Source: Oligoflexales bacterium
GTDB taxonomy: Bacteria; Bdellovibrionota_B; Oligoflexia; Oligoflexales; RGVZ01
Reading direction: 5' to 3'
DNA length: 64,000 bases
Assembly: GCA_947479535.1 (NCBI GenBank)
Contig: CANJZQ010000006.1
Span: 26,566 to 90,565, forward strand
Part shown: piece after piece, positions 37,512 through 49,079 of the stretch
Layout of the letters: each line of letters begins with the position of its first letter
Numbering within the stretch: position 1 is the stretch's first letter
The notes under the pieces: model-generated
What the model was told of the DNA's origin: nothing
Database searches by the model: none
The model's input: only the letters and a program-made list of their open reading frames with translations
Translations under genes and position numbers: made by a program

Positions 37512-37527
37512 AGCAAGACCTGTGCCG
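37512..37527 (-). promoter_or_regulatory. Sigma-54 promoter P5 upstream of the KGG protein
   Basis: Minus strand CGGCAC-AGGTC-TTGCT, one mismatch, 57 bp before ATG 37455. Confidence 0.65.
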
Positions 37528-37547
37528 GGTGCACCTGGGTCCCGCTC

Positions 37548-38897
37548 CTATTTTTTTCCAGCCTTGAAAAAAGCAGCTGCCAACACGCTACCCGAATTCC
37601 CCTTCGCAGGAATTGAGATGGTCGAGGGAACGACATCCGCCGGATCATGCGGTTTAGCGGCATCTGCCAGCTTCTGATCAGCTTCGTCCTTCAGAGACAC
37701 ACTGATCCTTTTCTTGATCCGGTCCACCGAAATGACGCGCACGAGAACCTGCTGCCCCGCCTGGACAACTTCCGCCGGTCGGTTGATCCGTCGCTTGCCT
37801 GACATTTCTGACACGTGGAGCAGGGCGTCCAGTCCGGCGGCAAGTTCAACAAAGGCTCCAAACTCAGCCATTCGGGTTACGGTCCCCTGGACTTGACGTC
37901 CGGGGGCAATTCCCTCAGGAATGTTATCCCACGGATCAGCGTCAGCTTGCTTGATGCTGGCCGAAATCCGCAACTTACCCTGAAAGGGCTCCATCTTTAA
38001 AATCTTCACCGTCACCGTCTCACCGGGGGTGAATCGAGAATGCAACGCCTGTCCCCTGGACCATCCAGCTTCGCTCTGCGGAACCAGGGCAGACAGCCCG
38101 GAGCCGAGGTCAACAAATAATCCAAAGGATTCAATCTTGCGGATGACCGCCGACACCACCTTGCCGGCCTCAAGGGAACCCAGCAGGGCCTCGCGACCTG
38201 CCTCCTGCTCTTCGCGCTGCAATGCTGCACGGGAGAGAACGACGTTGCGGCCTTCCAGACGCGTCACACGAAATTGAAAAGTCTGTCCGATGTATTGATC
38301 GGCAGGCAGACGTGGTCCTGAATCCATCTGCGAGAACGGCACGAACCCTTTCGCCCCTTGCAGAGAAACCTCGTAACCGCCCTTGTTTTCGCCAGTTACT
38401 TTTCCAGAAACGGGCATTCCGGACGCATGGGCGTCCCGCAGTGAATCAGCACCGCCACCTGCCCCCTTCACCCCACGGGCCTCGCGAGATCCCTCGACCG
38501 AGACAACTTCGCCTTTGCGTGCCGCGCTGACGACGTAGATTTTCAGGTTGCTTCCGGGCTTTAGTTCCGAAATTTCCTGCTCGGAAAAATCATCGCAAGA
38601 GATCACCCCTTCAAGCCGGCCGTAGTTATGCCCTGATTGGTTTTCCGTCTGCCCGGCGAAGAGTATGTTGTCGCTGCCCACGGTGATCACGACGACGTCA
38701 ATCAAATCACCGGGACGCAGGTTTTTGCGCGAGAAAGTCTCTGATTTTAATTCTTTCCACCACTCGTCGGGATTCAGCAGGTCTGGTTTACGTTCACCGT
38801 TCTCGCCGGCGCCCGTTGAGATCTCCTCTGGCGCCTCATCCTCAAACAGGGAGTTGAAGTCGACCGGTTTGCCATCGACCATCATTTTTTTTGACAT
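37548..38897 (-). CDS. S1 RNA-binding repeat protein (RpsA-like)
   Basis: S1 motifs VSAVIRKIESFGLFVDLGSGLSALVPQSE, VQGTVTRMAEFGAFVELAAGLDALLHVSEMS, RISVSLKDE. Confidence 0.88.
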   Translation of the reverse strand: MSKKMMVDGKPVDFNSLFEDEAPEEISTGAGENGERKPDLLNPDEWWKELKSETFSRKNLRPGDLIDVVVITVGSDNILFAGQTENQSGHNYGRLEGVISCDDFSEQEISELKPGSNLKIYVVSAARKGEVVSVEGSREARGVKGAGGGADSLRDAHASGMPVSGKVTGENKGGYEVSLQGAKGFVPFSQMDSGPRLPADQYIGQTFQFRVTRLEGRNVVLSRAALQREEQEAGREALLGSLEAGKVVSAVIRKIESFGLFVDLGSGLSALVPQSEAGWSRGQALHSRFTPGETVTVKILKMEPFQGKLRISASIKQADADPWDNIPEGIAPGRQVQGTVTRMAEFGAFVELAAGLDALLHVSEMSGKRRINRPAEVVQAGQQVLVRVISVDRIKKRISVSLKDEADQKLADAAKPHDPADVVPSTISIPAKGNSGSVLAAAFFKAGKK

Positions 38898-39006
38898 GAA
38901 TTTTCTCCCAAAAAGACCTCAGTTCTACTGGCATGACTCGTGCTTTACAGCCCGGCATGACGATTGTCTAGAGTTTGCTTGAAACGCAGACAAACAGCCA
39001 AATTTA

Positions 39007-40206
39007 TTGAGTTTTCCCAACCGAACTGGATTATCCGCCATGACCATTGATTCGATCGTTCGCAGAGAAAAAACGGTTCTCTCAATTTTCGGCACGCGCC
39101 CCGAAGCCATTAAAATGGCTCCGGTGGTCCAAGAACTCCAAGCCCTAGCCGGCATCGGTTGCAAGGTTTGTGTCACGGGCCAGCACCGGGAGCTGGTCGA
39201 CCAGACGCTCGATCTATTTGGGATCGAATCCGACTACGACCTGGAAATCGAGGGTGACAACCATAACCTTTTTGAAACAACGACGAATTCCTTGACGAAC
39301 CTCCGGGAGGTCCTTCTTGACGCAAAACCGGACCTGGTTTTGGTTCACGGGGACAGCACCACAGCCATGGCGTCGGCAATGGCCGCTTTTTACATGCGCA
39401 TTCCTGTGGGGCATATTGAGGCAGGCTTGCGCACCTTTGACAAGGTGACTCCTTTCCCTGAAGAGTTCAACCGGCGCACCGTGAGCATGCTGGCGGACTT
39501 GCATTTCGCGCCGACCGCAAGGGCACGCCAAAACTTGATCGCAGAAAAAAAAGCGCCGGATATGATTACCGTCACAGGCAACACGGTCGTTGACGCCGTT
39601 CGTTGGATCGATGCCCGTCGCGAGGACTTTCCAATGTTGCGCCAGCGATTCGACGATCGCCCCCTTATCTTGGTCTCCGCCCACCGCAGGGAAAATTTTG
39701 GTCGACCGATGGAGCGCATCTGCGACTCAATTCGAACCTTTGCCCTGCAAAATCCTGGGGTAAACTTAATCTATCTGGTGAATTCAAATCCCAACGTGAC
39801 AAGACCTGCACGGGAGATTCTTGGAGAATTGCGGAATGTTTTCCTGATCCCGCCAGTGGATTACACCCAAATGATTTTCCTGATGCGACAATGCCAATTT
39901 ATCGTCACCGATTCGGGGGGAATCCAGGAAGAGGCACCAACATTTGGCAAGCCCGTGGTTGTCCTGCGTGACCTGACGGAACGGCCAGAGGCGATTGAAA
40001 GCGGCAACGCGGTGCTGGTCGGCAGCGATCCAGAAAAAATCCTCATGGTCATGGCAGCCTTGGCAAATAAGCACTCTGAGGCTTACGAACGCATGTCACA
40101 CGGCGCCAATCCGTTTGGCGATGGCCGCGCAGCCGCGCGAATCGCGTCACGGGTGCAACGGGTCCTGATACCAGACGCACTTGTCACAGAGAAGCGAGTC
40201 CTTTAG
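39007..40206 (+). CDS. wecB: UDP-N-acetylglucosamine 2-epimerase (non-hydrolysing)
   Basis: LSIFGTRPEAIKMAPVV, VHGDSTTAMASAMAAFY, GHIEAGLRTFD, TDSGGIQEEAP, LRDLTERPEAIESGNAVLVG. Confidence 0.95.
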   Translation: MSFPNRTGLSAMTIDSIVRREKTVLSIFGTRPEAIKMAPVVQELQALAGIGCKVCVTGQHRELVDQTLDLFGIESDYDLEIEGDNHNLFETTTNSLTNLREVLLDAKPDLVLVHGDSTTAMASAMAAFYMRIPVGHIEAGLRTFDKVTPFPEEFNRRTVSMLADLHFAPTARARQNLIAEKKAPDMITVTGNTVVDAVRWIDARREDFPMLRQRFDDRPLILVSAHRRENFGRPMERICDSIRTFALQNPGVNLIYLVNSNPNVTRPAREILGELRNVFLIPPVDYTQMIFLMRQCQFIVTDSGGIQEEAPTFGKPVVVLRDLTERPEAIESGNAVLVGSDPEKILMVMAALANKHSEAYERMSHGANPFGDGRAAARIASRVQRVLIPDALVTEKRVL

Positions 40207-40225
40207 GATCGGACGCGGAACATGA

Positions 40226-42243
<2,018 letters not shown>

Positions 42244-42285
42244 GTTAGCGTTCGTCATCCTGCACCAATCCGTCATCCTGCACCA

Positions 42286-42320
42286 ACCCGTCATCCTGAG
42301 CGCAGCGAAGGATGACGGGT
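42286..42320. repeat. 12-bp-stem palindrome in a GTCATCCTG-type repeat between convergent genes (possible bidirectional terminator)
   Basis: ACCCGTCATCCT-GAGCGCAGCGA-AGGATGACGGGT; preceded by two 18-bp tandem copies of CGTCATCCTGCACCAAyC (42253..42288). Confidence 0.75.
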
Positions 42321-43252
42321 CAAGAAAACGTAAGCGGCATCTTGAAAAAACACCGGCCTTGTTCATCAGCCGGTGGAATTTGACCACCATTGATGTTGAC
42401 CTGAACACTCGGGTGCAGAAGCCGGGGCGCAGAAAGGGTTTTATCCCGCGCCGTGCGAAACTCGATGTATTGTTCGCGGGTGGTGTCGGCCTTTAATTGA
42501 ATATTCGATGCCTTGGCCTCGGCCACCGTGGTCTCCCAGCGCAGTGGTCGTCCACCAGGCTGATAGTCATGCCCGACAAACAGCCGCATTTCGTCCGGCA
42601 GTTGATAGATTTTTTTTGCAATCGAGTCGTACAAGTCCCGGGCACTGCCTCCAGGAAAATCACAGCGCCCCGTCCCGGAATCGGGAATAAACATGGAATC
42701 CCCGGTAAACGCCGCACAACCATTCAAAACCCATGTCGAACAGGCGGGAGTATGACCTGGCGTTTGCATCGCTTGGAATTCCATGGCCCCAACACGAAAC
42801 CGTTCGCCGTCCGCAACGAGACGGTCAAATTGATGACCATCGGCAGTGAACCATGATTCGATTCCATAAATACCGCTGAACAACTTTTGGACTTCGCGAA
42901 TACGATTTCCGATGGTGACCATGGCCGCGGGAAATTGACGTTTCAAAACCTGTGCGGCTGACAAATGATCGGCATGGGCATGGGTTTCCAAAATCATGCG
43001 CAAGTTCAGTTTTTTCTCTTGAATGAAATCACAAAGCAGTCTGACCGTTTTTTCTGCCACAACACATCCAGCGGGATCGTAATCCAAAACCGGATCAACG
43101 ATCACTGCATCCATGGATTGGCTGTCATACACCACGTAAGAAAGTGTTGAGGTATCTTTTTCGAAAAAAACGGCGACATCCAAGGCATCGCCAAGGCGCG
43201 TCGAACCAACCATTCCGGTCAACAGGGGAGACGACATCACGTGGCCTTTCAT
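42320..43252 (-). CDS. MBL-fold hydrolase, persulfide dioxygenase/ETHE1- or Blh-like
   Basis: ILETHAHADHLSAAQVLKRQF, FTGDSMFIPDSGTGRCDFPGGSARDLYDSI, FVGHDYQPGGR. Confidence 0.85.
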   Translation of the reverse strand: MKGHVMSSPLLTGMVGSTRLGDALDVAVFFEKDTSTLSYVVYDSQSMDAVIVDPVLDYDPAGCVVAEKTVRLLCDFIQEKKLNLRMILETHAHADHLSAAQVLKRQFPAAMVTIGNRIREVQKLFSGIYGIESWFTADGHQFDRLVADGERFRVGAMEFQAMQTPGHTPACSTWVLNGCAAFTGDSMFIPDSGTGRCDFPGGSARDLYDSIAKKIYQLPDEMRLFVGHDYQPGGRPLRWETTVAEAKASNIQLKADTTREQYIEFRTARDKTLSAPRLLHPSVQVNINGGQIPPADEQGRCFFKMPLTFS

Positions 43253-43263
43253 TTCAAAATCGA

Positions 43264-44496
43264 TCAGTTCAGCTTCGCAAAGGCATTTTCAATGATTGCA
43301 ATTCCCTGATCCAGTTCGTTGTCCGTAATCACCAGTGGTGGCGCAAACCGGATGATGTGGTGATGGGTCGGTTTCGCCAAAAGCCCTGCCTCCATCATCT
43401 TGATGCAGATGTCCCAGCCAGTGTGCTTAAATGAGGGATCGACCACCACAGCATTGAGCAGGCCCTTGCCACGAATCTCTTGAACCCAGGAATACTTTCC
43501 AATGGATTGCCGCAGGCGACTTCGGAATCGTTCTCCGGCCTTTGCAGCCCGTTCACAAAGGTTCTCATCAAGGACCACTTGAAGCGCAGCCATCGCCACC
43601 CTGCAAGCCAATGGGTTTCCACCAAAAGTCGATCCATGCTCGCCTGGCTTGATCACCATCATGACATCATCGTCGGCCAAAACGGCCGACACGGGAAGAA
43701 CACCACCAGAGAGAGCCTTGCCAAGGATCACGATATCAGGACGTACCCCTTCGTGATCACAGGCCAGCATGCGTCCGGTTCTACCAATCCCGGTCTGAAC
43801 CTCATCTGCAATCATCAAGACATTATGGCGGGTGCACAGTTCACGGATTCCCTTAAGATACCCGTCATCGGGAACCACAACACCGGCCTCACCCTGAATT
43901 GGCTCAAGCATGATTCCCGCAACATGAGGGTCCTTCAACAACACCGCAGCAGCAGCCAGATCATTGTACGGAATCAGATCAAATCCCGGGGTGTAAGGAC
44001 CGAATTCATCGCGACTTGCCGGGTCGCTCGACGTCGAGACCGCCGCAATGGTTCGCCCCCAAAAGTTGCCCTTGGCGAAAACAATCCGCGCTTTTTCGGC
44101 TGGGATTTTTTTCTTCTGATAACCCCATTTACGGCAGATTTTTACCGCGGTCTCACCACCTTCCACGCCTGTATTCATTGGCAGAACGCGCTGGTATCCA
44201 AAAAACTCCGTAACGAATTTTTCATAGGGGCCCAAACAGTCATTGTAAAAGGCGCGCGAAGTCAGTGTCAGTCTTGATGCCTGCTCGACCAGAGCCCCGA
44301 TGATTTTTGGATGGCAATGCCCTTGGTTGACGGCGGAATAGGCACTCAAAAAATCCAGATACTTCTTGCCTTCCGGGCTCCAGAGGTAAACGCCCTCGCC
44401 CCGGGAAAGCACGACCGGCAGCGGATGGTAGTTGTGAGCACCATATTGGTCTTCCAGCGACATCAAAAACTTTGAATTTGCAGATGATAAAACCAA
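43264..44496 (-). CDS. rocD: Ornithine aminotransferase (class III PLP)
   Basis: [77 protein letters not shown]. Confidence 0.93.
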   Translation of the reverse strand: MVLSSANSKFLMSLEDQYGAHNYHPLPVVLSRGEGVYLWSPEGKKYLDFLSAYSAVNQGHCHPKIIGALVEQASRLTLTSRAFYNDCLGPYEKFVTEFFGYQRVLPMNTGVEGGETAVKICRKWGYQKKKIPAEKARIVFAKGNFWGRTIAAVSTSSDPASRDEFGPYTPGFDLIPYNDLAAAAVLLKDPHVAGIMLEPIQGEAGVVVPDDGYLKGIRELCTRHNVLMIADEVQTGIGRTGRMLACDHEGVRPDIVILGKALSGGVLPVSAVLADDDVMMVIKPGEHGSTFGGNPLACRVAMAALQVVLDENLCERAAKAGERFRSRLRQSIGKYSWVQEIRGKGLLNAVVVDPSFKHTGWDICIKMMEAGLLAKPTHHHIIRFAPPLVITDNELDQGIAIIENAFAKLN

Positions 44497-44588
44497 TCGA
44501 AACTCCGGGCGTTTTATGATGGAGCCGCCAGTCGGTCTAAGCTAAGCTCCTGGAATGCTTTTTTAACACGTCCGGAGCACCCGTCCAA

Positions 44589-45824
44589 ATGATCCGCTGC
44601 ATCAAATTGACTCTGGCATCCCTTTTCGCCTTAAATTCTCTGCCGGCCGTTGCACAAATGGAAATGCATGCACACCATGGCCCCTCCCATGAAACCCCTG
44701 AGTCCCAAGGGTTTACGTTCCACATCCGGCAGGTGGCCGGGTTTAACCGCCAAAGCGGCCCGCGCGGCGGCCAGAGCGCCGCGGGTGAAAACTACCAGAT
44801 GATGGTCTACCGGGGCACATTTGGCCCCGTCGCCTTGGAACCGCACCTGATGACCAGCCTCGAACCGTGGACCCTGCCTGCAAAAGGATCGCCGCAGCTA
44901 TTTCAGGCCGGCGAAACATACAACGGCAAGGCCCTCGTCGATCATCAGCATCCCCACGACCTCTGGATGGAAATCACCGAAAAACTTATTTTTGAATTTG
45001 CTCCGAAAAGTACCGTTTACGTTGTCGGCGGACCGGTCGGATCGCCAGCCCTTGGTCCCGATGCCTTCATGCACCGCGATTCGGCCCAGCACCTGCCATG
45101 GGCGCCCTTGGGCCACCACTATCAGGACTCGACCCATGTCTCGATGGGAGTGCTCACATCCGGGATCAAATTTGACATTGTAGAAGTGGCTCTTTCGCAA
45201 TTCAACGGCCGGGAGCCGGATGATAAACGCACCGACCTTGAAAAAGGAAAACTGGATTCTTGGTCAAGCCAAATCAAATTGTACCTTTGGGACGGGCTTC
45301 ATGGTCAGGCATCTACTGCGATCCTCAAGGACCCCGAGGCCCTGGAGCCTGGCAATCAGCGCCGCACCACACTATCGATCCATTGGAAAACGGGCGAAAA
45401 ATCGTCATCCGGATCTTTCAAACACGCGACAAGCTTCGTCTATGGCAGCAATCAGAAAATCATAACGGAACCGGACACCAGCAACGAAACAACCGACGAA
45501 ACAACCAAGGTACGGAAATCCTGGTTGGCTGAAACTGACCTGACCTGGGGTGATGGCCTTTGGTGGACCGGACGATTTGAATCCCTTGACCGGCACGGCC
45601 TTGGACTACGGGATGACGAGGCCAAAGCCGGCGAGACTGACCACACCGTTCGTGCTTTAACGGTAGGCGGCTTTGTCGATATCCCCGCATTGTCCAATAG
45701 CAACGTCAAAACTGGACTCGGGCTGGACGTCACAGCACACTTGATCGATGCCGCAACGCGCAAGGACTACGGCAGCAACCCCTACGGATCCCATGCGTTC
45801 GTCATGATAAATGCAGGATGGTGA
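44589..45824 (+). CDS. Secreted/outer-membrane protein with His-rich N-terminus
   Basis: Signal peptide, mature N-terminus QMEMHAHHGPSHE, internal DHQHPHDLWMEI; beta-strand-rich. Confidence 0.6.
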   Translation: MIRCIKLTLASLFALNSLPAVAQMEMHAHHGPSHETPESQGFTFHIRQVAGFNRQSGPRGGQSAAGENYQMMVYRGTFGPVALEPHLMTSLEPWTLPAKGSPQLFQAGETYNGKALVDHQHPHDLWMEITEKLIFEFAPKSTVYVVGGPVGSPALGPDAFMHRDSAQHLPWAPLGHHYQDSTHVSMGVLTSGIKFDIVEVALSQFNGREPDDKRTDLEKGKLDSWSSQIKLYLWDGLHGQASTAILKDPEALEPGNQRRTTLSIHWKTGEKSSSGSFKHATSFVYGSNQKIITEPDTSNETTDETTKVRKSWLAETDLTWGDGLWWTGRFESLDRHGLGLRDDEAKAGETDHTVRALTVGGFVDIPALSNSNVKTGLGLDVTAHLIDAATRKDYGSNPYGSHAFVMINAGW

Positions 45825-46906
45825 CAGCAATGAATTTTTCAACTTTGAAGATTCCAACATTATTTCTCACTGGATTTGTTTCAATGAACGCCAGCGCGAA
45901 AACAATGGAATTCAAGGTCCTTGAGCTGGATCAAAACCAAACCGGACCGTATGCATTATTCTCGGGCGGGAAAATCGACGGCCTCTCGGTCGGCGATGAA
46001 GTTTGTGTTCAGAAGCCTGCATCCAAGGACCACGTTTTTTGCGCGAAGATCGTCAGCGTTCGCAAGCGTGCCGCAGCATTCTACGTTCCCGCAGGCAATC
46101 AACCCGACGTCGTCATGGGCTCTATTGTCACTTTTGAATCCACGGAAGAAGCCGCCACGACTGCGACCCCGAAAACGCCAACAGAAGCTGACTCACCCGC
46201 AGGACCATGGTTTCTTCCTGCCCATCATTTTGACGTCAACTATCATTTGCAAATCACGCCTGCTATCGACACCAACTCGGTTTCCTTTCAGGCGCTCCCG
46301 CGCGATACCCTGAACGAACCCTGGGCGGCGCGGCATGCCCTGAATCTTGCGCCGCTTGGGCTGGGTTTTGGATATGCGCGGGATTTCCTTCGGGAAGGGA
46401 ATCACCTTGGCATCCGCGGCTTCTATGCAAAGTCCCAGACGGGAAGTTTTGACAACGACTATGATCTTTCGGACGTCGAATCACACGTCGAATCCGACAC
46501 CGTGGCAACCACCTTGGGGTTGGCTTTGTTCTATGGCATCGATCGCAATCTCACTGAAAATATAAATTATAGAGCCAGCGGTGGCGCAGGAATCCGGCGC
46601 ACCAGCGCAGCCATCTCGTCAAAGTTGAAGGGAACTTCTGAAGCGACGTTGGTCGATGGCAACATCATCGCCACGGCGCCTGTGATCGAGTTTGGAACAG
46701 GCGCTCACTACAAAACTTCTGACATCCATTGGACTGCGGATTTGATGGTTGCGGTTCCACTCAGCGTCAAGACCACGGCGAGCGGCACTTTCAATTCTGT
46801 TCAGGATGTGGCAAGCGACGACGTCAAATCTAGTGTGGCAGATGCCGTGGGCAGCACAAAAGGATTTGAAATCAGTTTGGCGCTGGGACTGTTCAAATCG
46901 ATCTAA
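45818..46906 (+). CDS. Putative outer-membrane protein, coupled to upstream gene
   Basis: Signal peptide; overlaps preceding gene by 7 nt; C-terminal barrel-like region. Start may be 45830. Confidence 0.55.
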   Translation: MVTAMNFSTLKIPTLFLTGFVSMNASAKTMEFKVLELDQNQTGPYALFSGGKIDGLSVGDEVCVQKPASKDHVFCAKIVSVRKRAAAFYVPAGNQPDVVMGSIVTFESTEEAATTATPKTPTEADSPAGPWFLPAHHFDVNYHLQITPAIDTNSVSFQALPRDTLNEPWAARHALNLAPLGLGFGYARDFLREGNHLGIRGFYAKSQTGSFDNDYDLSDVESHVESDTVATTLGLALFYGIDRNLTENINYRASGGAGIRRTSAAISSKLKGTSEATLVDGNIIATAPVIEFGTGAHYKTSDIHWTADLMVAVPLSVKTTASGTFNSVQDVASDDVKSSVADAVGSTKGFEISLALGLFKSI

Positions 46907-46916
46907 ACGAATTCGA

Positions 46917-47561
46917 TTAGCCGGCCTTCTTAAAAACTTTGGTGATTCCGCTGGCATATTCCAGCCATTGCCGAATCTCCTGAACCGGCCCCACCAGAAC
47001 GGCAGCCCCAAGCCGGACCGCTTCTTTTGGCATTCCGTAAACGGCGCATGTTTCCTGGTCCTGGACCGCGGTGAACGCCCCCCGATCCAAAAGGTTTTTC
47101 AATCCCTGAGCCCCATCTCGGCCCATACCGGTCAAGAGAACAGCAAAGATTCGAACTCCCGACAGATACTTTGCAGCGCTGTTAAAAAGATAATCAACAC
47201 TGGGACGATGGTCACTGACAGGCGGGCTATCGTCCAAAAAAAGAATCGGACCCGAAAGTCCTTTTCGAATGCCAATGTGATGAGAACCCAGTGCCAGATA
47301 GATCGTACCTGCGCGCAACACGGTCCCCGATTTTATCTCTCCAAGTTTCAGACGGGAATTTCGCGCAAGGCGTTCCGCAAAATTGGCGGCCAGTGCCGGT
47401 GTAATGTGCTGCACGACGACAACTGGAGGGCTGTCAGCCGGCATGACGCGCAAAAGTTCGGTCAGAGCATCTGGTCCGCCGGTGCTCGCCCCAATGACGA
47501 TCACTTCGGCTGGTCCTCCAGCCGCCATCCATTTCCGAAGTTGGAAACGATCCTGTGGCAT
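46917..47561 (-). CDS. CheB-type methylesterase domain protein lacking a receiver domain
   Basis: VIVIGASTGGPDAL, VVVVQHI, VLLTGMGRDGAQGL (Ser/His/Asp catalytic motifs). Confidence 0.88.
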   Translation of the reverse strand: MPQDRFQLRKWMAAGGPAEVIVIGASTGGPDALTELLRVMPADSPPVVVVQHITPALAANFAERLARNSRLKLGEIKSGTVLRAGTIYLALGSHHIGIRKGLSGPILFLDDSPPVSDHRPSVDYLFNSAAKYLSGVRIFAVLLTGMGRDGAQGLKNLLDRGAFTAVQDQETCAVYGMPKEAVRLGAAVLVGPVQEIRQWLEYASGITKVFKKAG

Positions 47562-47673
47562 TTGAATTAAGCTCCAATAAATCTATCAATAGATTTTTCG
47601 AGCCTTTCCACTCAAATCTTGAGGAAGCGTGTTTTGCCAAGCGAACCCGGCTATGCATAACCAACCAATGCCA

Positions 47674-48984
47674 TTACATTTTTCGCGAATTATTCGGCGT
47701 TTCGGCAATGCTTGAAAAACCTTTCAAATTATCAGCTAAAACGCGTTCATGCCCGTTGGTTGAAGGGACATAGTAATGTCTACCTCGCAATACCTCGGGC
47801 AGGTATTCCATGGCCGCCGCGCCTGCTTTATCGTCGTGCGCATAGGCATAGCCCTTGCCGTAGCCCATCGACTTCATGAGCTCGGTTGGGGCATTTCTCA
47901 GCGCCATGGGAATTTCCAAGGCACCAAACTCCCGAACATCTTCCAGAGCTTTATTGATGGCAACGTAGGACCGGTTGCTCTTTTGAGACGCGGCCAGAAA
48001 GGTTGTTACTTGTGCCAGAATGATGCGGGCCTCTGGCATTCCAATCTGATGCACTGCTTCGAAACCGGCCTGAGCCATCACCAGCCCCATCGGTGTCGCA
48101 TTGCCAACGTCTTCGCTGGCAGCGATCACGAGACGCCTTGCGATGAACAACACGTCCTCGCCAGCATCAATCATTCGCGCCAGATAGTGCAAAGCGGCAT
48201 CTGGCTGGCCAGCACGAATGCATTTAATAAAGGCACTGATCGTGTCGTAGTGCTGATCGCCCTTCTTGTCATAAAGGAGCGCAAAGGTATCGCCCATTGA
48301 CTTCAATGCCGCGATGTCCACAGGGCTGACATCAGACGGCGCTGCGGCACACAAGGTTTCCAAAATATTCAACGCACGACGGGCATCACCAGCGCTGGAT
48401 CTGGCAATCGCCTCCAACACGTCAGGTGCGATGTCCGTTCGGAGTTGGGTATGACCCGCAGACGAAAGCGCCCGGTTCATGACAGCGAGCAAAGATTCTT
48501 CGGTGATCTTGTTGAACCGGAAAATAATGCTGCGGGAGTTGACGGCGGCATTCACTTCAAAGGACGGATTTTCCGTCGTGGCTCCGATGAACTTGATCAC
48601 GCCCGACTCCAGAGCCGGCAACAAAACATCCTGCTGGTTTTTACTCAGGCGATGGATCTCATCTAAAAACAAAAGATGCGCCTTGCATCCTGCATCCACT
48701 TCATCTTGCGAGGCTTCAATCACTTCACGCAGGTCTTTTACGCCCGCGCTGACTGCCGAGAGAACGACAAGTTTACGGTTTGAGGCCCTGCCGATGACCG
48801 ACGCCAGAGTGGTCTTGCCACTCCCGGGAGGCCCCCAGAAGAGCCACGAGCCAAGGCGATCCTGTTCGGCCAGCCGACGCAGCGGTGCCCCGATGCCCCA
48901 AATGTGATCCTGCCCCAGAACCTCATCAAAACGCTTTGGGCGCATAACTTCGGGCAGGGGCAGATCGGCATTCGATGGAAACAT
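47674..48984 (-). CDS. rarA: Replication-associated recombination protein A (AAA+ ATPase)
   Basis: LPEVMRPKRFDEVLGQDHIWG, WGPPGSGKTTLA, LFLDEIHRLSKNQQDVLLPALESG, GATTENPSFEVNAAVNSRS. Confidence 0.95.
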   Translation of the reverse strand: MFPSNADLPLPEVMRPKRFDEVLGQDHIWGIGAPLRRLAEQDRLGSWLFWGPPGSGKTTLASVIGRASNRKLVVLSAVSAGVKDLREVIEASQDEVDAGCKAHLLFLDEIHRLSKNQQDVLLPALESGVIKFIGATTENPSFEVNAAVNSRSIIFRFNKITEESLLAVMNRALSSAGHTQLRTDIAPDVLEAIARSSAGDARRALNILETLCAAAPSDVSPVDIAALKSMGDTFALLYDKKGDQHYDTISAFIKCIRAGQPDAALHYLARMIDAGEDVLFIARRLVIAASEDVGNATPMGLVMAQAGFEAVHQIGMPEARIILAQVTTFLAASQKSNRSYVAINKALEDVREFGALEIPMALRNAPTELMKSMGYGKGYAYAHDDKAGAAAMEYLPEVLRGRHYYVPSTNGHERVLADNLKGFSSIAETPNNSRKM

Positions 48985-49006
48985 AAAGAAAGGATCCTTC
49001 GCTTTG

Positions 49007-49079
49007 CTCAGGATGACGGGGATTATCGCGTCACCCTCAGGATGACGGGGATTATCGCGTCACCCCCAAAGATGACGGG
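49007..49079. repeat. 29-bp tandem repeat (2.5 copies) of GTCATCCTGA-family sequence between C25 protease and rarA
   Basis: CTCAGGATGACGGGGATTATCGCGTCACC at 49007..49035 and 49036..49064, partial copy to 49079; preceded by GGATCCTTCGCTTTG. Confidence 0.85.

Noticed and set aside
38929-38944. TGGCAT-GACTC-GTGCT upstream of wecB as a sixth sigma-54 promoter
   Set aside because: Mismatches in both boxes; suggestive by position but too degenerate to claim.
42253-42320. Tandem GTCATCCTG repeats as a CRISPR array
   Set aside because: Units are contiguous without spacers, and there are no cas genes.
43480-44277. 265-aa plus-strand ORF
   Set aside because: Antisense shadow of rocD.
46749-47570. 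273-aa plus-strand ORF
   Set aside because: Antisense to the CheB-like domain gene and out of frame with the end of 45818..46906.
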